Source: Diogma glabrata
Lineage: Eukaryota > Arthropoda > Insecta > Diptera > Cylindrotomidae
NCBI GenBank assembly: GCA_963693315.1
Contig: OY856186.1
Coordinates: forward strand, 374,961,328-375,025,327
DNA length: 64,000 nt
Reading direction: 5' to 3'
Shown: positions 45,026 to 56,587 of the stretch, piece after piece
Position numbering within the stretch: the stretch's first letter is position 1
Layout of the letters: each line of letters begins with the position of its first letter
Made by a program: the position numbers and the translations under genes
The notes under the pieces: model-generated
Seen by the model: only the letters and a program-made list of their open reading frames with translations
Databases searched by the model: none
What the model was told of the DNA's origin: nothing

Positions 45026-45985
45026 TTAGTTTCTCAAGATCTACAACTATAATTCAACTAACTTTTTTATAAAATCGAAACTAAAATAGTTATAGGCGAA
45101 AAACGAACGTTATTAGATATTTATGGAGAATTCGACTATAACAGATCTTTTTCAATCTTAACAAACAAAGAAGAAAATCGATGTATTTTTTAAGATCTAC
45201 AACTTTTACTTGAATAATTTTTTTTGTAAAATCAAAATTGAAATATGTAGTTATAGGCGAAAAACGAACGATATTAGTTAAATCTGTAAATTGCAACTAT
45301 TAAAGATCTTACTTTTTCAGCTTAAAAAATTTTTTTGCCTAAACACAGAAATGCTTGTCGATGTATTTTTTCATTATCTATAACTATTTCTTGCACAACT
45401 TTTCTGTAAAATCAAAACTGAAATAGTGATAGGCGAAAAGGAACTTTAATGTTATTTCTGTAAAATTCGACTGTAAAAGATCTTTTTTTTTTGAAGCTTA
45501 AAAAAATTTTTTTTGCCTAAACAAAGAAAAGAAGAAAATCGATGTATTTTTTTAAGATCTACAACTTTTACTTATATAATTTTTTTTGTAAAATCAAAAC
45601 TGAAATAGTTATAGGTGAAAAACGAACGATATTAGTTAAATCTTGAAAATTCAACTAAAAACGATTTTACTTTTTCAGCTTAAAAAATTTTTTTTACCTA
45701 AACACAAAATTAACAGTCGATGTATTTTTTTATTATCTACAACTTTTACTTGTACAACTTTTTTGTAAAATCAAAACTGAAATAATTATAGGCGAAAAAC
45801 GAACGTTAATTTTATTTCTGTAAAATTCGACTGTAAAAGATTTTCTTTTTCAAGCTTAAAAAATTTTTTAAAGAAAAAAATCGATGCATTTTTTTAAGAT
45901 CTACTTTTGTTTGCATAAATTTTTTGTAAAATCAAAACTGAAATAGTTATAGGCGAAAAACTGATTGTTTGTGATGTTTTTTGCT
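45017..45985 (+). repeat. Satellite array, alternating A/B units of ~180 bp
   Basis: Units anchored on TCGATGTATTTTTT occur near 45017, 45174, 45355, 45535, 45716 and 45867. Shared blocks are TCTACAACTTTTACTT, TTTTGTAAAATCAAAACTGA, AATAGTTATAGGCGAAAAAC and GAACG. Units at 45174 and 45535 resemble each other (AAGATCTACAAC, CGATATTAGTTAAATCT), and those at 45355 and 45716 resemble each other (ATTATCTA, TTATTTCTGTAAAATTCGAC). The array is therefore built of ~361-bp dimers. All open frames inside are by-products. Confidence 0.85.
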
Positions 45986-46263
45986 GTTTGAACAGAAAAA
46001 AAAATAGCGAGTGGTAAATGTTTTTTTAAAATTCTGAAAAATTCACGGATGACTTTTAAACATAAACAACCTAATTCCGGTTCAAGGTTATGAAAATTAA
46101 AATAAAGCAATTTTTGTGGGACACCCTAATACACATCAAAATCAATTGTAGATAACGATTTTGTATATTAGCTGCAATAACAGGAATAAGCTTAAGTACC
46201 TTCTTCTATTTACCTGTTTCTTATTAAAATTGGAAACGATTGGAAATAATTTATACAACAACA

Positions 46264-46362
46264 AGTGCTCTTAAATTTTATACAGATGGATCGAAAAATA
46301 ATGGGCCAGGCGGTTGTGGGATATTCTACAAAGAACTAAACCTAATCCTTATTACCTTCTAA
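46264..46362 (+). pseudogene. RNase H scrap from a LINE
   Basis: ALKFYTDGSKNNGPGGCGIF followed by YKEL and a stop matches the first strand of LINE RNase H domains (YTDGSK...G.G.G) and includes the first catalytic Asp. The rest of the domain is not seen. About 33 codons; the motif is distinctive. Confidence 0.65.
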
Positions 46363-46666
46363 GTCATTATATATTTCATTCTAAACTAATCACAATAAAG
46401 GAAGTCATAGACGAACCATACTATCTACATTGATATTAACATTCGTATGCACAATATTAAAAAAGTTCATCAAATTTTCATAGGAAGACCTAACCACGTC
46501 AAGAGTAGCCCGAAACCTTCTCTAATCTCTTTTTGATAACTCTTGGTTTCTACGCTTTTAAAAAAGTTTTTATACAAAAAATTAGTTTTAAATTTTGACT
46601 CATATATTTCCGTCTTATTAGGACGGAGTATTTATTTATTCAAATTAAGTGTACGAACGAAATATA

Positions 46667-47322
46667 GGGGCTTATGATGAAGAAGAAGAACGCGTGAAGA
46701 ACGCAAAAGTTGATGAAACGTAGTATATTGGTATGATTGAAAACGCGTGACAAACGTTTTATTTCGAACTCATATTTTGGTATGATTCAAAACGCGCGGC
46801 ATCAGTTTCTTGTACAAAATTGAAACGTAAGGTTATGCTTACGTTTAGAATAATTTTAAAATTGAAAAATGTATATTTATTATTTATTAATTTAATTTTA
46901 TTATTAATTTATTAAGTTTCGAGTGAAAAAATCGAAAATTCTTTAAATTGTAAGCACATTAATTATTTTTAAATTTTAGGAGAAAAACAATTAGGAGAAA
47001 AATAACAAACCATAGCTAGTATACATTAGTATAAGAAGAATGAAAGAGAAACCTGATATAGCTAATTATTATTTTTATTTTATCCAAATATTTCAATTTT
47101 TTACACTTAAAAATTAACAGAATTATATTTTTTAAACAATCAATATTAGATTTGAAAATTAACAAAAAATTATTTTGGCGTCAGAATTGCCAGTTCTTTA
47201 ATTTCGAAAAAAAAATTCGAACTAACTTTTTATCACGCGTTTTCAATCATACCAACATTAGGTGAAAGTGAATAATCTTAACCGCGTGATGCGTTTTCCG
47301 TGCGTTTTCAATCATAAGCCCC
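46667..47322. mobile_element. 656-bp TIR element with ATTGAAAACGCG repeats
   Basis: Ends GGGGCTTATGAT / ATCATAAGCCCC are perfect over 12 bp. Inside both ends TATGATTGAAAACGCGTGA and variants recur in mirrored orientation (46740, 46786 and, as complement, 47230, 47303). ATA on both outer sides is a possible 3-bp target duplication. There is no coding capacity. The family looks like a non-autonomous DNA element whose subterminal motif is the likely transposase-binding site. Confidence 0.8.
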
Positions 47323-48215
47323 ATAGGTAGAATGTACTTCATGTACAATAAATATGCACATCTAACCTAAACTTGAGATCCAAGCTGAGAGCTAGCCTAA
47401 ACTATGAGATCCAAGCAATGGCTTAAAATGAATCAAGGTAGTATTGGCACTATGTCTCGACGTTCAGGCGGAGGACGATGTACCCTATGAAGTAGTTTAC
47501 CAAGTCCTCTCAACCACATTCACAAAAATCATTATCAGTGTAAGCTGTCAGTGGTAGTGGTTTCCCTTTTTCTGTTTCAGTAGTTCTGTATATTTTGTTC
47601 TTAGTTATTGGGTGCAAGTTCAAAACCATTACCACTAGGACGATGCCTTATGGGACATTTCATGTCAAAGCAATCAAAATTTTTTTAATTTTCAACCTGA
47701 CCATGCTAGATTTTTAAAAACTTACAGAAATCATTCTCCATAATTCTACAAATAAAAAACTGATTCCAAAATTTCTTTATTTTATTGCGTTTTTTTGTAA
47801 TTAGTTTTCAAAATCTTCGAATATCGTCATTTTGGGGCTCACTCGTAAAGTTTCAATTTCAAATATCGCAAGTTGTGTAAAACTTAGAGAGCTGCTAGGC
47901 CCCTCATTTTACAGATCATTTACGAGGTATAATTTGATATACAAATTCTGGTTCCAGTGGTTCGAAAACTGTTTTTATTTTAAACAATCGAAACAACCGA
48001 ATATTGCGATGACAACAGTTGCCGCGGAAAACTAATCAAAATTCAACAAATACAAAAATATTCCATAGGCCATAACAAATATTAATTTTTAATTGAAGAT
48101 ATAAACAATCATTTGCATACATCCTTTTCAAATTTTTCATAATGTGAGTTTCGCCCGGTATGAATAAAAAAATTGAAAATTGACGGCTACAAAGCATTTA
48201 CTATACGTATTTACA
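47323..48215. other. No supported gene
   Basis: G+C-richer patch at 47370-47660 without a convincing frame. On the minus strand DNDFCECG near 47540 faintly recalls a LINE C-terminal zinc motif, too weak to call. Confidence 0.4.
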
Positions 48216-48217
48216 TT

Positions 48218-48930
48218 TAATTTTATAAAAATGGAAAGGAAGCTCACAAAACGATTTATTGCGATTCTAAACAAGCTTTAAAAAAAATTACTATCAATAA
48301 ATAAAAAAATATGTAGTACATTATTTAATTAGGAGCTAAAGTGATACTTTTTGTGTTGAGTCTATAGTTTGACGGCCGACCGCAGGGAGGCCGACGATTA
48401 TAGACGAAACACAAAAAGTCACTTTAGCTCCGAATTAAATACACTTCGGCAAACGTTTAAATTTTTTATAAATATGAAATTAATACATCAAACTTTTTAT
48501 AAATATGAATTTGTATCGTCATAATTACTTCCAAAAAGAGAAAAAAACATTTAACTTTGTATGAATAAATTTTTTTTATCAAAGCAGCCTTTTCAAAATT
48601 TCATAATATGAGAATCAACTTATTTTTTGTTGTCATGGTTATACAATATGTTTGAAAAAATAACAAACTAACAAATAACAAATGCTACTTTACAGCCTCC
48701 GTAATATAAAATAAAAATGGCGTTACTTTTGCTGTCGCTAGACGTTACTTTTGCTGTCAGGCTAAAAAGTAAGACTTTAGCCAACTCCCTAGCGGCAGTA
48801 AAGTTAAACTTTACAGCCGTTTGCCGAAAAAAATAGTTTTTTATTTATTGATAAAAGAAATTTATTTTCAAGCTTGTTTAAAATCACAATCAGTTTTTGC
48901 ACTTCCTCTCAATTTTTCCAAAATTTAGTT
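48218..48930. mobile_element. Nested-palindrome element (~710 bp)
   Basis: Outer inverted repeat: 48218-48322 with 48835-48930, sharing ATTG(C/T)GATT(C/T)TAAACAAGCTT and TATCAATAAATAAAAAA. Inside lie two further hairpins. The first is 48332-48431, where GGAGCTAAAGTGATACTTTT pairs with its near complement around a CGGCCGACCGCAGGGAGGCCG-type centre. The second is 48447-48830, with CTTCGGCAAACG paired to CGTTTGCCGAA. Near the right side CGTTACTTTTGCTGTC occurs twice in tandem. No protein is encoded. Confidence 0.75.
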
Positions 48931-50930
48931 ACACGAAATTGCTTTGGAGCTGTCGATATTTATTTCAATCTTGTTCGGTTCGTAAAAACAGTGAAAAACT
49001 ATTGAGCACAGAATGTTAGAAAACTCGTATGAAATTAGAACGCTTGCTGTGCTCATCTCAATTTTGACCCTAACTATCAAGATAAGTAAACAAACTTTTC
49101 TTTCCAATATACTCGATTTCATATTATAAATAGAATCAGATTATAGTAAATAGAATTGATTATCATCACACTTGATAATAAAATATAAAATGTAGATCTT
49201 AATTTACTGTTCACGTTGTCAATTATTTATTTTCAACTATATTCAAATATTTTAAATTACTTGTAATGCTATCTAATTTGACATCTTAAAATTGAAATTT
49301 TTCTTTTACCAGCATTTATAACATAAAAGTATTGTAATATAGCATTAATAGTGTAGTATTTTTATAATTATAGTATATATCATAAAAACTATCACAGAAA
49401 ATTTCAGGTATTGATTTTTGTTTATATTAAAAATTAAAAAAAAATAAAAAAAATAAAATAAATTACAAAAGTACTAAGTGTTATAGCTATTTGAAGCTCA
49501 ATTATTATATCGCTAGTTCTTAATAGATGACGTCAACAGAAATTAATGTTTTGTAAAATTTATATAAAATTTATCATTTTAATGTACACTTTCCTATAAC
49601 TTTATTTATGTGGATTTTATTAACACAAGGAGAGAAAATAAGGTTTTGGTTGCAAAGTACTGGTGTAGACATTTTAGGTGCGAAAGTAGACTTTATGATA
49701 GGTGTGTAGAAAATAGTATATTTTGCAACAAGAGATGAAAACGCCGTTTTTCTGTCAGAAAAGGTTTGTCCATGAAGCTCGTTATTTGATTAAAATACAT
49801 GAAAATATCATAACCACGCCTTTATTAATAATGAAAATACTTTCATCGCCAGTTTGAAAAATAGTTTTACTTTCACAGAGGGTTCATAAAATACTCAAGG
49901 AAAATTCAACTTTCATAAATATGATTAAAAAACTAATTTATAACATATTGCAACGATTAAGGAGTACGATGTTAGAAGAAATAAAAATTAATTGTTATTT
50001 AAAATATTCTTTCTATAGGCAATAATTGCACTAAAATAAAATATAGTATCCTCCACCTTAGGAATAAATGCCTCTATCGTTTTGACTCTTATTACTATTT
50101 TTCTTAAATTCATTTTATTTCATAATTTTTACGCCTGCCATAATCACTCCATAAAATGGCCGTGATGCTTATATCTGAATAAAAAAAGTGCCACCAGTGG
50201 TTCAACTATTGTGGGTTTTTAATTACGGCTTAAGACGACCTTCTTCCACAGGACCGCATTTAAAAAATGTAAAAAACTGTTTTATGAACATGTACCCCCC
50301 CCCCGTTGGTGACCAGATTTTAGTATTGGCAAAGCAAGACACCATTGACGGTAGAGGGGCGGGGGGGGTGGATATAAACATTTTAAATATTTTGAGAATC
50401 CTAAAATTTCTATTCAAATCTCTTCGGAAAATTAATTTAGAAATATGAAACCTCCAAATTGTTATTTGAAATACTCTACCTCTCATTATCAAAGGAAATT
50501 AATATATTTGAAGCTACTGGTAAGATAAATATCAATTTGAAACTTCTAAGAAACACTCTAATTTTGATAGAACCTACATGCAATGAAAATGAAAGAAATG
50601 TTTCTTTATCTGGAAATTTTTGCAGTAAACGGAGATTACGATGGAATGATAAATCACTAGACTGAGTGACGAAATCGGTAGCCATGTGTTGAAAAACTTT
50701 TTAAATAGCAAAAATTAAATAGTAGTTTTAAGTTTTTTAAACTGCAAAAATTAAATTTAAGTAAAATTTTTTATTCTATACAATGAGGAAACATATTGAT
50801 ATTTTTTTAAAACAATTAATTTAATTATTTTAAATAATTTAAAACATATATTATTTAATGGATCTTGAATTCTTTTATTTATTGAATAAACAAATTCATG
50901 TGTAATTAGTTGATTTATTATTTTTTAAGG
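48931..50930. other. A+T-rich stretch, no gene seen
   Basis: No supported gene. Contains a C9 run near 50297 and a G-rich run near 50360. Those overlapping open frames (50188-50492) read in opposite directions through low-complexity DNA. Confidence 0.5.
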
Positions 50931-50939
50931 ATCCATTTC

Positions 50940-51310
50940 TTGTTAAAATTAATTTTTAATAATTCTCGAGAATCTCGAGAAATTCAAATAAATATATTCG
51001 CAATTTTTTCGAGAAACACAATCGTTGATAAAATCGAGATTCTGGAATCTCGAGACTCATAAAAAGTCGAGAAATCAGAAACTCTAGTCTCAACTCTAGT
51101 CTTAATTACGATTTTTCTGATGTCCACACTTTTTTAATCGTAGAAAAAACGCGTTCAGTCGCAGCATTAGTAATGTATTGACAACGCGTATTTCATATTT
51201 TTTATTACATTATTGTATGGGATACGGTTTGTTTCCAAATTACAAAATATTTCTAACCATATTATTGTGATTTTTACTGAGCCCCAAACTTTAACTTTTT
51301 CCTTATCAAT
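50940..51310 (-). pseudogene. hAT transposase C-terminal remnant
   Basis: Reading down from 51310 on the minus strand: DKEKVKVWGSVKITIIWLEI, NRIPYNNVIKNMKYALSI, then after a one-base shift NAATERVFSTIKKVWTSEK. The last matches the hAT dimerisation block (S..ERVFS...), normally preceded by IP.SNA. Downstream, 50945-51075 holds repeated TCTCGAGA/GAATCTCGAG words. It is decayed and lacks the rest of the transposase. Confidence 0.75.
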
Positions 51311-51639
51311 ATATTTTTTTAATAATGATACTTCATCCCAAATAAATTTTATGCAAACCCGAAGATTTCATTAATTTTCATTAATTCAAAAAACCGCCTC
51401 AAAATAATTATAAAATGTGAAGGGCCTAAAACGTCCCACGCCGATGTGTCAAAACTTAGGTCTGTGGGAAAGTTTAGTATAGTTAGTTCACTTAATAAGC
51501 CGGAAAACCTATAAAAGTGATGGCACACCAACAATTTTGAAAATATTTTTTCCTTAATTAATTAGACTTCAGGATCATTTATCAGCACTAACGCCTGCAT
51601 TACATAGCAAAACTAGTGGGATGGGGGTGTTACCATAGG

Positions 51640-51950
51640 GGACACGGCAAGAACTTCCCGTAAGATTATCCGCATGGAGGGATCAGCTTTTATTGATTTG
51701 TTAATTTTTTTATTTTTGATCCACGGGTGTGACAACCCCGCGTACTCCAGTCCCTGCTATTGGCATATGAGTTAACGTGAGATATCACATACCACTGGCA
51801 ATAGTAGTGAGATATCACTAGCCAAGGTGATATCTTAAGGGTGCTGACGGATGAACTGTATTCAGTCAACGGTAGCACCCTCAATCTTAGCAATGGCATA
51901 CTCCTCGATAGTGGCACGCTTCTTTCTCGAAGAAACGAGCCTTCATATAA
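51640..51950 (-). repeat. Repeat family X, copy 2 (inverted)
   Basis: Minus-strand text GTGATATCTCACTACTATTG, GCATATGAGTTAACGTGAGA (as complement), TGTCACACCCGTGGATCAAA and GCTGATCCCTCCATGCGG corresponds to 53770-53945 and 1244-1380. A short minus-strand frame upstream (RKKRATIEEYAIAKIEGATV, then D and stop, near 51930-51865) could be the C-terminus of the element's protein; I do not recognise it. Confidence 0.75.
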
Positions 51951-51961
51951 CTCTATATCTG

Positions 51962-52012
51962 GGATTTAATCGTCGATAGTGCGATTATTTGTTAATCGAT
52001 AGTGCGACACAT
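51962..52012. repeat. Short direct repeat ATCGATAGTGCGA
   Basis: GTCGATAGTGCGATTATTTG then TTAATCGATAGTGCGACAC: two copies of TCGATAGTGCGA about 26 bp apart, at the edge of the family-X repeat. Confidence 0.7.
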
Positions 52013-52256
52013 AATCAAGGATTATGCCATTAGCTGGATTATTATTGGCCACCCCATTTTAGTTTTGTTCCTGCTAATTTTTAAAACAAATTTGCTTTCT
52101 ATCACTTATTTTATATTTATTTTTTTTATCCTATCTTGAAATATTGGCCTATGTCATATTTTAAATCTCTAGGATTTATCTTTTAGTTATCCATTACTTA
52201 ACAAAAGATATAAAAAAAAAGAAAAAAGAAATATTTGCGTCCATTAACATCCTTAG

Positions 52257-52347
52257 AACACATGTTGTTGTGGGACCTTGGTCTTAAAAGGTGTTGTTTT
52301 GTTGTGATACAAATGCCTACTAGATACATAACACATTTTATTAAAAT
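52257..52347 (+). pseudogene. LINE 3' end fragment (plus strand)
   Basis: CATGTTGTTGTGGGACCTTG, GTCTTAAAAGGTGTTG, TGTTGTGATACA and a final AACACATTTTATTAAAATAA are the complement of the 3' end at 5040-5135 and 36935-37020. Only the last ~90 bp of the element inserted. Confidence 0.8.
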
Positions 52348-52669
52348 AAAGAAGATTAAAAACTAACCAGTTGCTGGATAAGTTATACTAAACTACCAAA
52401 CATAAAAAAAATTATGTAATATAATTTAACTGGAATAAATACAAATAAAAAATGAAAAATTGCAAAACAAATATTAAACAAATTTGAAAAAAAAAAGTCA
52501 GCAAAAAATGAATATTAGCCCAATTATTGTTTTCAAAGCCTAAAATACGCAAAATTAAGATTTATTTATTATACGACACATCAATTGTAATAATTTAAAT
52601 AGAATTAGAATGTGTGTGTAATCATATTTAAATTTAATATTATACTAACATTCAGACTGCAAACTAAAA

Positions 52670-52800
52670 TAACTTGTCTAGACCGATTCAGAAGGTATTG
52701 AAATGTGAAGATATCATTAAAATGTCAATATCAAAAAAGATCTCTAACAATCCAACACAATAACCTAACCTATCGGTAAGATAAAAGGTTAGCATTTGTT
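52670..52800 (+). repeat. Partial copy of the 617-bp repeat tail
   Basis: CTTGTCTAGACCGATTCAGA, AGGTATTGAAATGTGAAGAT, ATCATTAAAATGTCAATATC and the CTATCGGTAAG block parallel 53020-53130 and 53640-53750 at lower similarity. Confidence 0.55.
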
Positions 52801-52837
52801 TGATGAACACCGACCACTATACACAAGACACTAATTT

Positions 52838-53748
52838 TTAGTTTTTTGGGAACCACTACAATACAAATGAACTGATTTCGTTAGAAAAGAACTGGGCTGT
52901 AAGCTACGCCGAAATACATCGATTGTGACCATTGCCATTGAAATCGGGTCATCCGTTGTTGAGAAAGCGTTGGACAAATATTTGTTTAAATACGACGATA
53001 CACACATACATACTGCCAGCTAAAAATAGCCTAAACAGCTTCAGGAGGTCTTGAAACGTAAAGATATCATAAAAATTCCGATTTCGAAAAGCGATCCGAA
53101 AACAGTAACTTCCCATATCGGAAAGTTAATAAACAGTTGACCAAGCGATCCACTCAGGAACCTCTGACCTTTTTGTCAAATTTAGAAAATAACTCAGATT
53201 TTCGATATTCGAGTAAGCCCGGATGCGTTTGCAGCTCATTTACATACCAAAATCTCATCCAGATATCATGCGTTTGCGTAACGAAAATAACACGTAGCGT
53301 TTTCACATTTTCTTAAAAAACTCAAAAACTAAGATAGCAGTTGTTTATATACAAATATCATTATAAATGCCTGACATGATGACAAACAATATGGAAGCTA
53401 TATGACCTTGATAGCATTATTTAATCTCGTTATATTTGTAAGAGATAATTTTCAGTTTTTTGAAAACCACTAAAAATCGAATGATTCAATTTCGCTAGGA
53501 AAGGACTGGGCTCTAAGTTACGCCAAAATACATCGATTGCGACCATTTTTCTAAAAATCGAGCCATCCGTTGTTGAGAAACCGTTGTGTAAAAATTAATC
53601 CACACAGCGATACATACACACATACATACAGACTGCCAGATAAAAATAGTCTAAACAGCTTCAGGAGGTCATGAAACGTAAAGATATCAAAAAATTCCGA
53701 TTTCGAAAATCGACCCAAAAACAATAACTTCCCATATTGGGAAGTTAA
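52838..53748 (+). repeat. SINE/LINE-tail direct duplication, period ~617 bp
   Basis: Units 52838-53130 and 53455-53748 share GTTTTTTG..AACCACTA, CTGGGCT.TAAG.TACGCC, AAATACATCGATTG.GACC, GCCATCCGTTGTTGAGAAA, a CACACATACATAC run, ACAGCTTCAGGAGGTC and a terminal hairpin AACTTCCCATAT(C/T)GG(A/G)AAGTT. The CCGTTGTTGAGAAA and CACATACATAC text is like that of RTE-type or SINE 3' ends in insects. The ~325 bp between units is unrelated. Confidence 0.75.
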
Positions 53749-53769
53749 TGAGAAAATTCTGGGAGTCTA

Positions 53770-53945
53770 AAAATAATCCAATTCCGGGACTCACTGCTAT
53801 TGCCAGTGATATGTGATATCTCACGTTAACTCGTATGTCAATATCAGGGACGCGTACGCGGACTTCTTTTTCCCGTAGGTCAAAAATAAAAACATTTACA
53901 GATCAATAAAAACTGATCCCTCCGGCCTCCATGCGTAAAACTCAA
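53770..53945 (+). repeat. Repeat family X, copy 3
   Basis: CACTGCTATTGCCAGTGATA, TGTGATATCTCACGTTAACT, CCCGTAGGTCAAAAATAAAA and AAAACTGATCCCTCCGGCCT. It is the inverse of the 51.65-51.80-kb copy, so the two bracket about 2 kb containing the duplicated tail repeats; they may be the two ends of one element or an independent pair. Confidence 0.8.
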
Positions 53946-53949
53946 CTTA

Positions 53950-55205
53950 AAATAACTAAACTTTGACGGATTATTTTATTTTTCAAATTTTTATATAAAC
54001 AATTAAAAATTATGAATAAGTTTATACATATAATTTTAATTACAATTTCAATAGAAGACATAAATTGAGCTCCACATTTAATTGAGCTCAATATTTAAAC
54101 TAAAGAAAATGTTTTATTTAAGATATATAAATTGCCCATACTTTAATATTAAATAACGAAATTCTTTTTTTTTTTTTCATTTAAATAACGAAATTCTGTT
54201 TTCGTTTGAAAAATCGGGACATTTTTAAAATGCCGCGGGACGCGAGACAAATTGTTAAAAGTCGGAACTGTCCCACCAAAAGCGGGACGTCTGGTCAACT
54301 TAACATTAACTCCATATTCTCCTACAAAATCTGGTAAAAAGATAGTCAGAAAAAATCTACTTCTTCAATTTTTAATTTAATCCCGAATACACACGTAATG
54401 AATATTCCAGAAACACCCTGGATAAAAACCACAATCAATTTTTAAATCTATTTGCATTAAAAAATGTTTGCTTTTGTATCCACACTTTAAGTTTAATTAA
54501 AAGGATATAAAAGGTTCAAGAGATTTTTTTATTTACCTTAATAAAATAACAAATTATATTTGACAATATCAAACAATCGGTTAGCTTCAAAAATTTAACT
54601 TACATTCGATTTCACTCTAAAATTTTGAATCTTTCTCTCATAAAAAAACATAATCTCATCATTTTATAAAAGCACAAATTTCAAAAGTTTATTTCTACCC
54701 AAAAGATAGATTTAAAATAGCACAACAACAACAATATCAAAGCTTTAGATAACATAAACTATCCCTTAAAACCATTGATTTATTATTTTAGGTAAAATTT
54801 ACGTATGATATACGAAATTAAAATTAAATTAAAGGCAAATAAGGGTTTAAAGTTTTTTTTTATTAAATTTAAATTGTAATAAGAATTCATAATTAATTAG
54901 AAAGTAAAACAAGTTTGGCGAACTTTTAAAAACTGAAATGTTGACGTAATGAGATTTTTATACCAAGGGACAATAAAACAAAATATGGTGTATCCTAGAC
55001 ATTTTATTTTTAATTTTATTTATATTTATTAGTTTAAACTTGAGCAGACAGTTGTGACCTTTATCTATCTTTTATTTTATTTATTTTTCGTATATTACCC
55101 ATCACCCTATGTATTGGTAGTCAAAGTAAATGTTCTTGTATTGAGGATTTTAAAGAAAATAATTTGCAAGGATGAAACATTTTTTCTTAAATTTTATCTA
55201 CCCAG
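53950..55205. other. A+T-rich stretch, no gene seen
   Basis: Only a short direct duplication (ATTTAAATAACGAAATTCT near 54150 and 54179) and simple A/T runs. Confidence 0.55.
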
Positions 55206-55209
55206 GTTA

Positions 55210-55995
55210 GAAATACCAAGGCTTATCGAATGGGCCAAGCTTGACCCAAGCTTGGAAAACTAAGAAATGATTATCAAGGCATGGCCAAGTCTTAGTCTGA
55301 TACACTTTGTCATGCTAAGCCAATGGTTAAAATAAGTTTATCATTTGACTACTATATTTAGTTTTGGGCCAAGCTTGGTCCAATGTTGAAACAAATTTAT
55401 TGTAATCGTTACATAATTTCAGCATTTTTATATTTTTAAGATCAATGTATAGAAGACCTTTATCAGTGCAATGATGGTCTGTAACCAACAAATTTACAAT
55501 ATATGTATGAGGGAATTCCATTATAATACCCGGGTAAGAAAAGGCTAAGTGGCCAGACGTGAGCCCAGCCTACACCATAGCTTTTGGGGTTTGGGCCAGA
55601 CTTAATATTTGCAAACGGCCCAAGCTTGGGCCAAGTGTGGACTGATGTCCTTGGTCTAAGTCTGGCAAACCAGGCTTGGGCCAAGTCTGGCAAACAAGAC
55701 TTTGGCCAGGTCTACCAAACCAATTTTTTTTTCAGACCTCCTTTAAATGTGTGGAAAGAAGTTGTAGAAAGAGTAACATATATAAAATTAGAGAAAAACT
55801 TAATATGGCTTGCACATGTTTACACTACGTACATTAGACTAATGAATAATGCGTAACATAATAAACTGAATCTTGGTTCAGTCTAGGCATTTACAACTGG
55901 CCCAGACTGAAACCAAAGTTAACTAGCCAAAGCTTGGCTCGCCAATACTGGGCCAGTATTGGTTCCTTGTTTAATATTGGCAGCTCCTACCCGGG
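55210..55995. mobile_element. TIR element with CCAAGCTTGG words
   Basis: CCCGGGTAAGA at 55529 and its near complement TCCTACCCGGG ending at 55995 are candidate TIRs (10 of 11). Inside, imperfect ~25-30-bp units GGCTTGGGCCAAGTCTGGCA repeat from 55570 to 55725, and TTGGCTCGCCAATACTGGGC with CCAGTATTGG lies near the right end. The same CCAAGCTTGG word also occurs outside the TIR at 55235-55260 and 55370. Much more G+C-rich than the surroundings. No coding capacity is credible. Confidence 0.55.
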
Positions 55996-56383
55996 GCAAC
56001 CATAAATCATGCAATTCAATTCATAAACGGTCTAAGCCGGTCCGAATATCCATTTTATAATTCTTTTAAATTTTTATTAATATCTTTGTCATAAGAAGTT
56101 AATTAATTTGTTAGATAAATTACTTTGATTTACTTTTATTGTTTTTTGAACAAAAATGAATTATACTATACATGCATTGAATAAAAAATTAAAAAGCTAT
56201 GAATTCGATTTATTTGTTTTAGAATTGGCGCAGCATTGTATTTAAATATTGTTTCAATGTGTAAAAATAATAATGGTACATGGTTATTAATCATGGTTCA
56301 AACAACATTCAACCATTTTTATTTTAAAGCTTGTCTCAACATTGTTCGACCTTAAAACAAGCTTGGCTCAATGTAAAAACAAT

Positions 56384-56587
56384 CCTCTGTGCTTACCTGG
56401 GTATAAGGAATTTAAGTTTAGTTATTTCAACTCTCCAGACATCAAAATATTATACAAACGGAAAAAACAAATCAAACAAATTTTTGAATTTTCTTCCTAT
56501 TACGAAAAACAAGGAAGACTACGTTTAACTATGCCGAAGTGCGAAACCCTAAAAATTTATGATAAAATCGATTTCTCTAAATGTTAG
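56384..56587 (+). CDS. Unrecognised open frame, possible exon
   Basis: Open frame reading NNPLCLPGYKEFKFSYFNS...ETLKIYDKIDFSKC to a stop at 56585-56587. Residue composition is balanced for such A+T-rich DNA, and the frame is continuous from before 56384. No family is recognised and no start is convincing, so it could be a terminal exon of an unknown gene or chance. Confidence 0.2.
   Translation, partial: PLCLPGYKEFKFSYFNSPDIKILYKRKKQIKQIFEFSSYYEKQGRLRLTMPKCETLKIYDKIDFSKC

Noticed and set aside
47500..47600. Minus-strand DNDFCECG as a LINE zinc motif
   Set aside because: Only a few residues match and a stop follows; not supported.
50188..50492. Overlapping opposite frames around poly-C and poly-G runs
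   Set aside because: Low-complexity DNA with no homology; mirror frames of the same bases.
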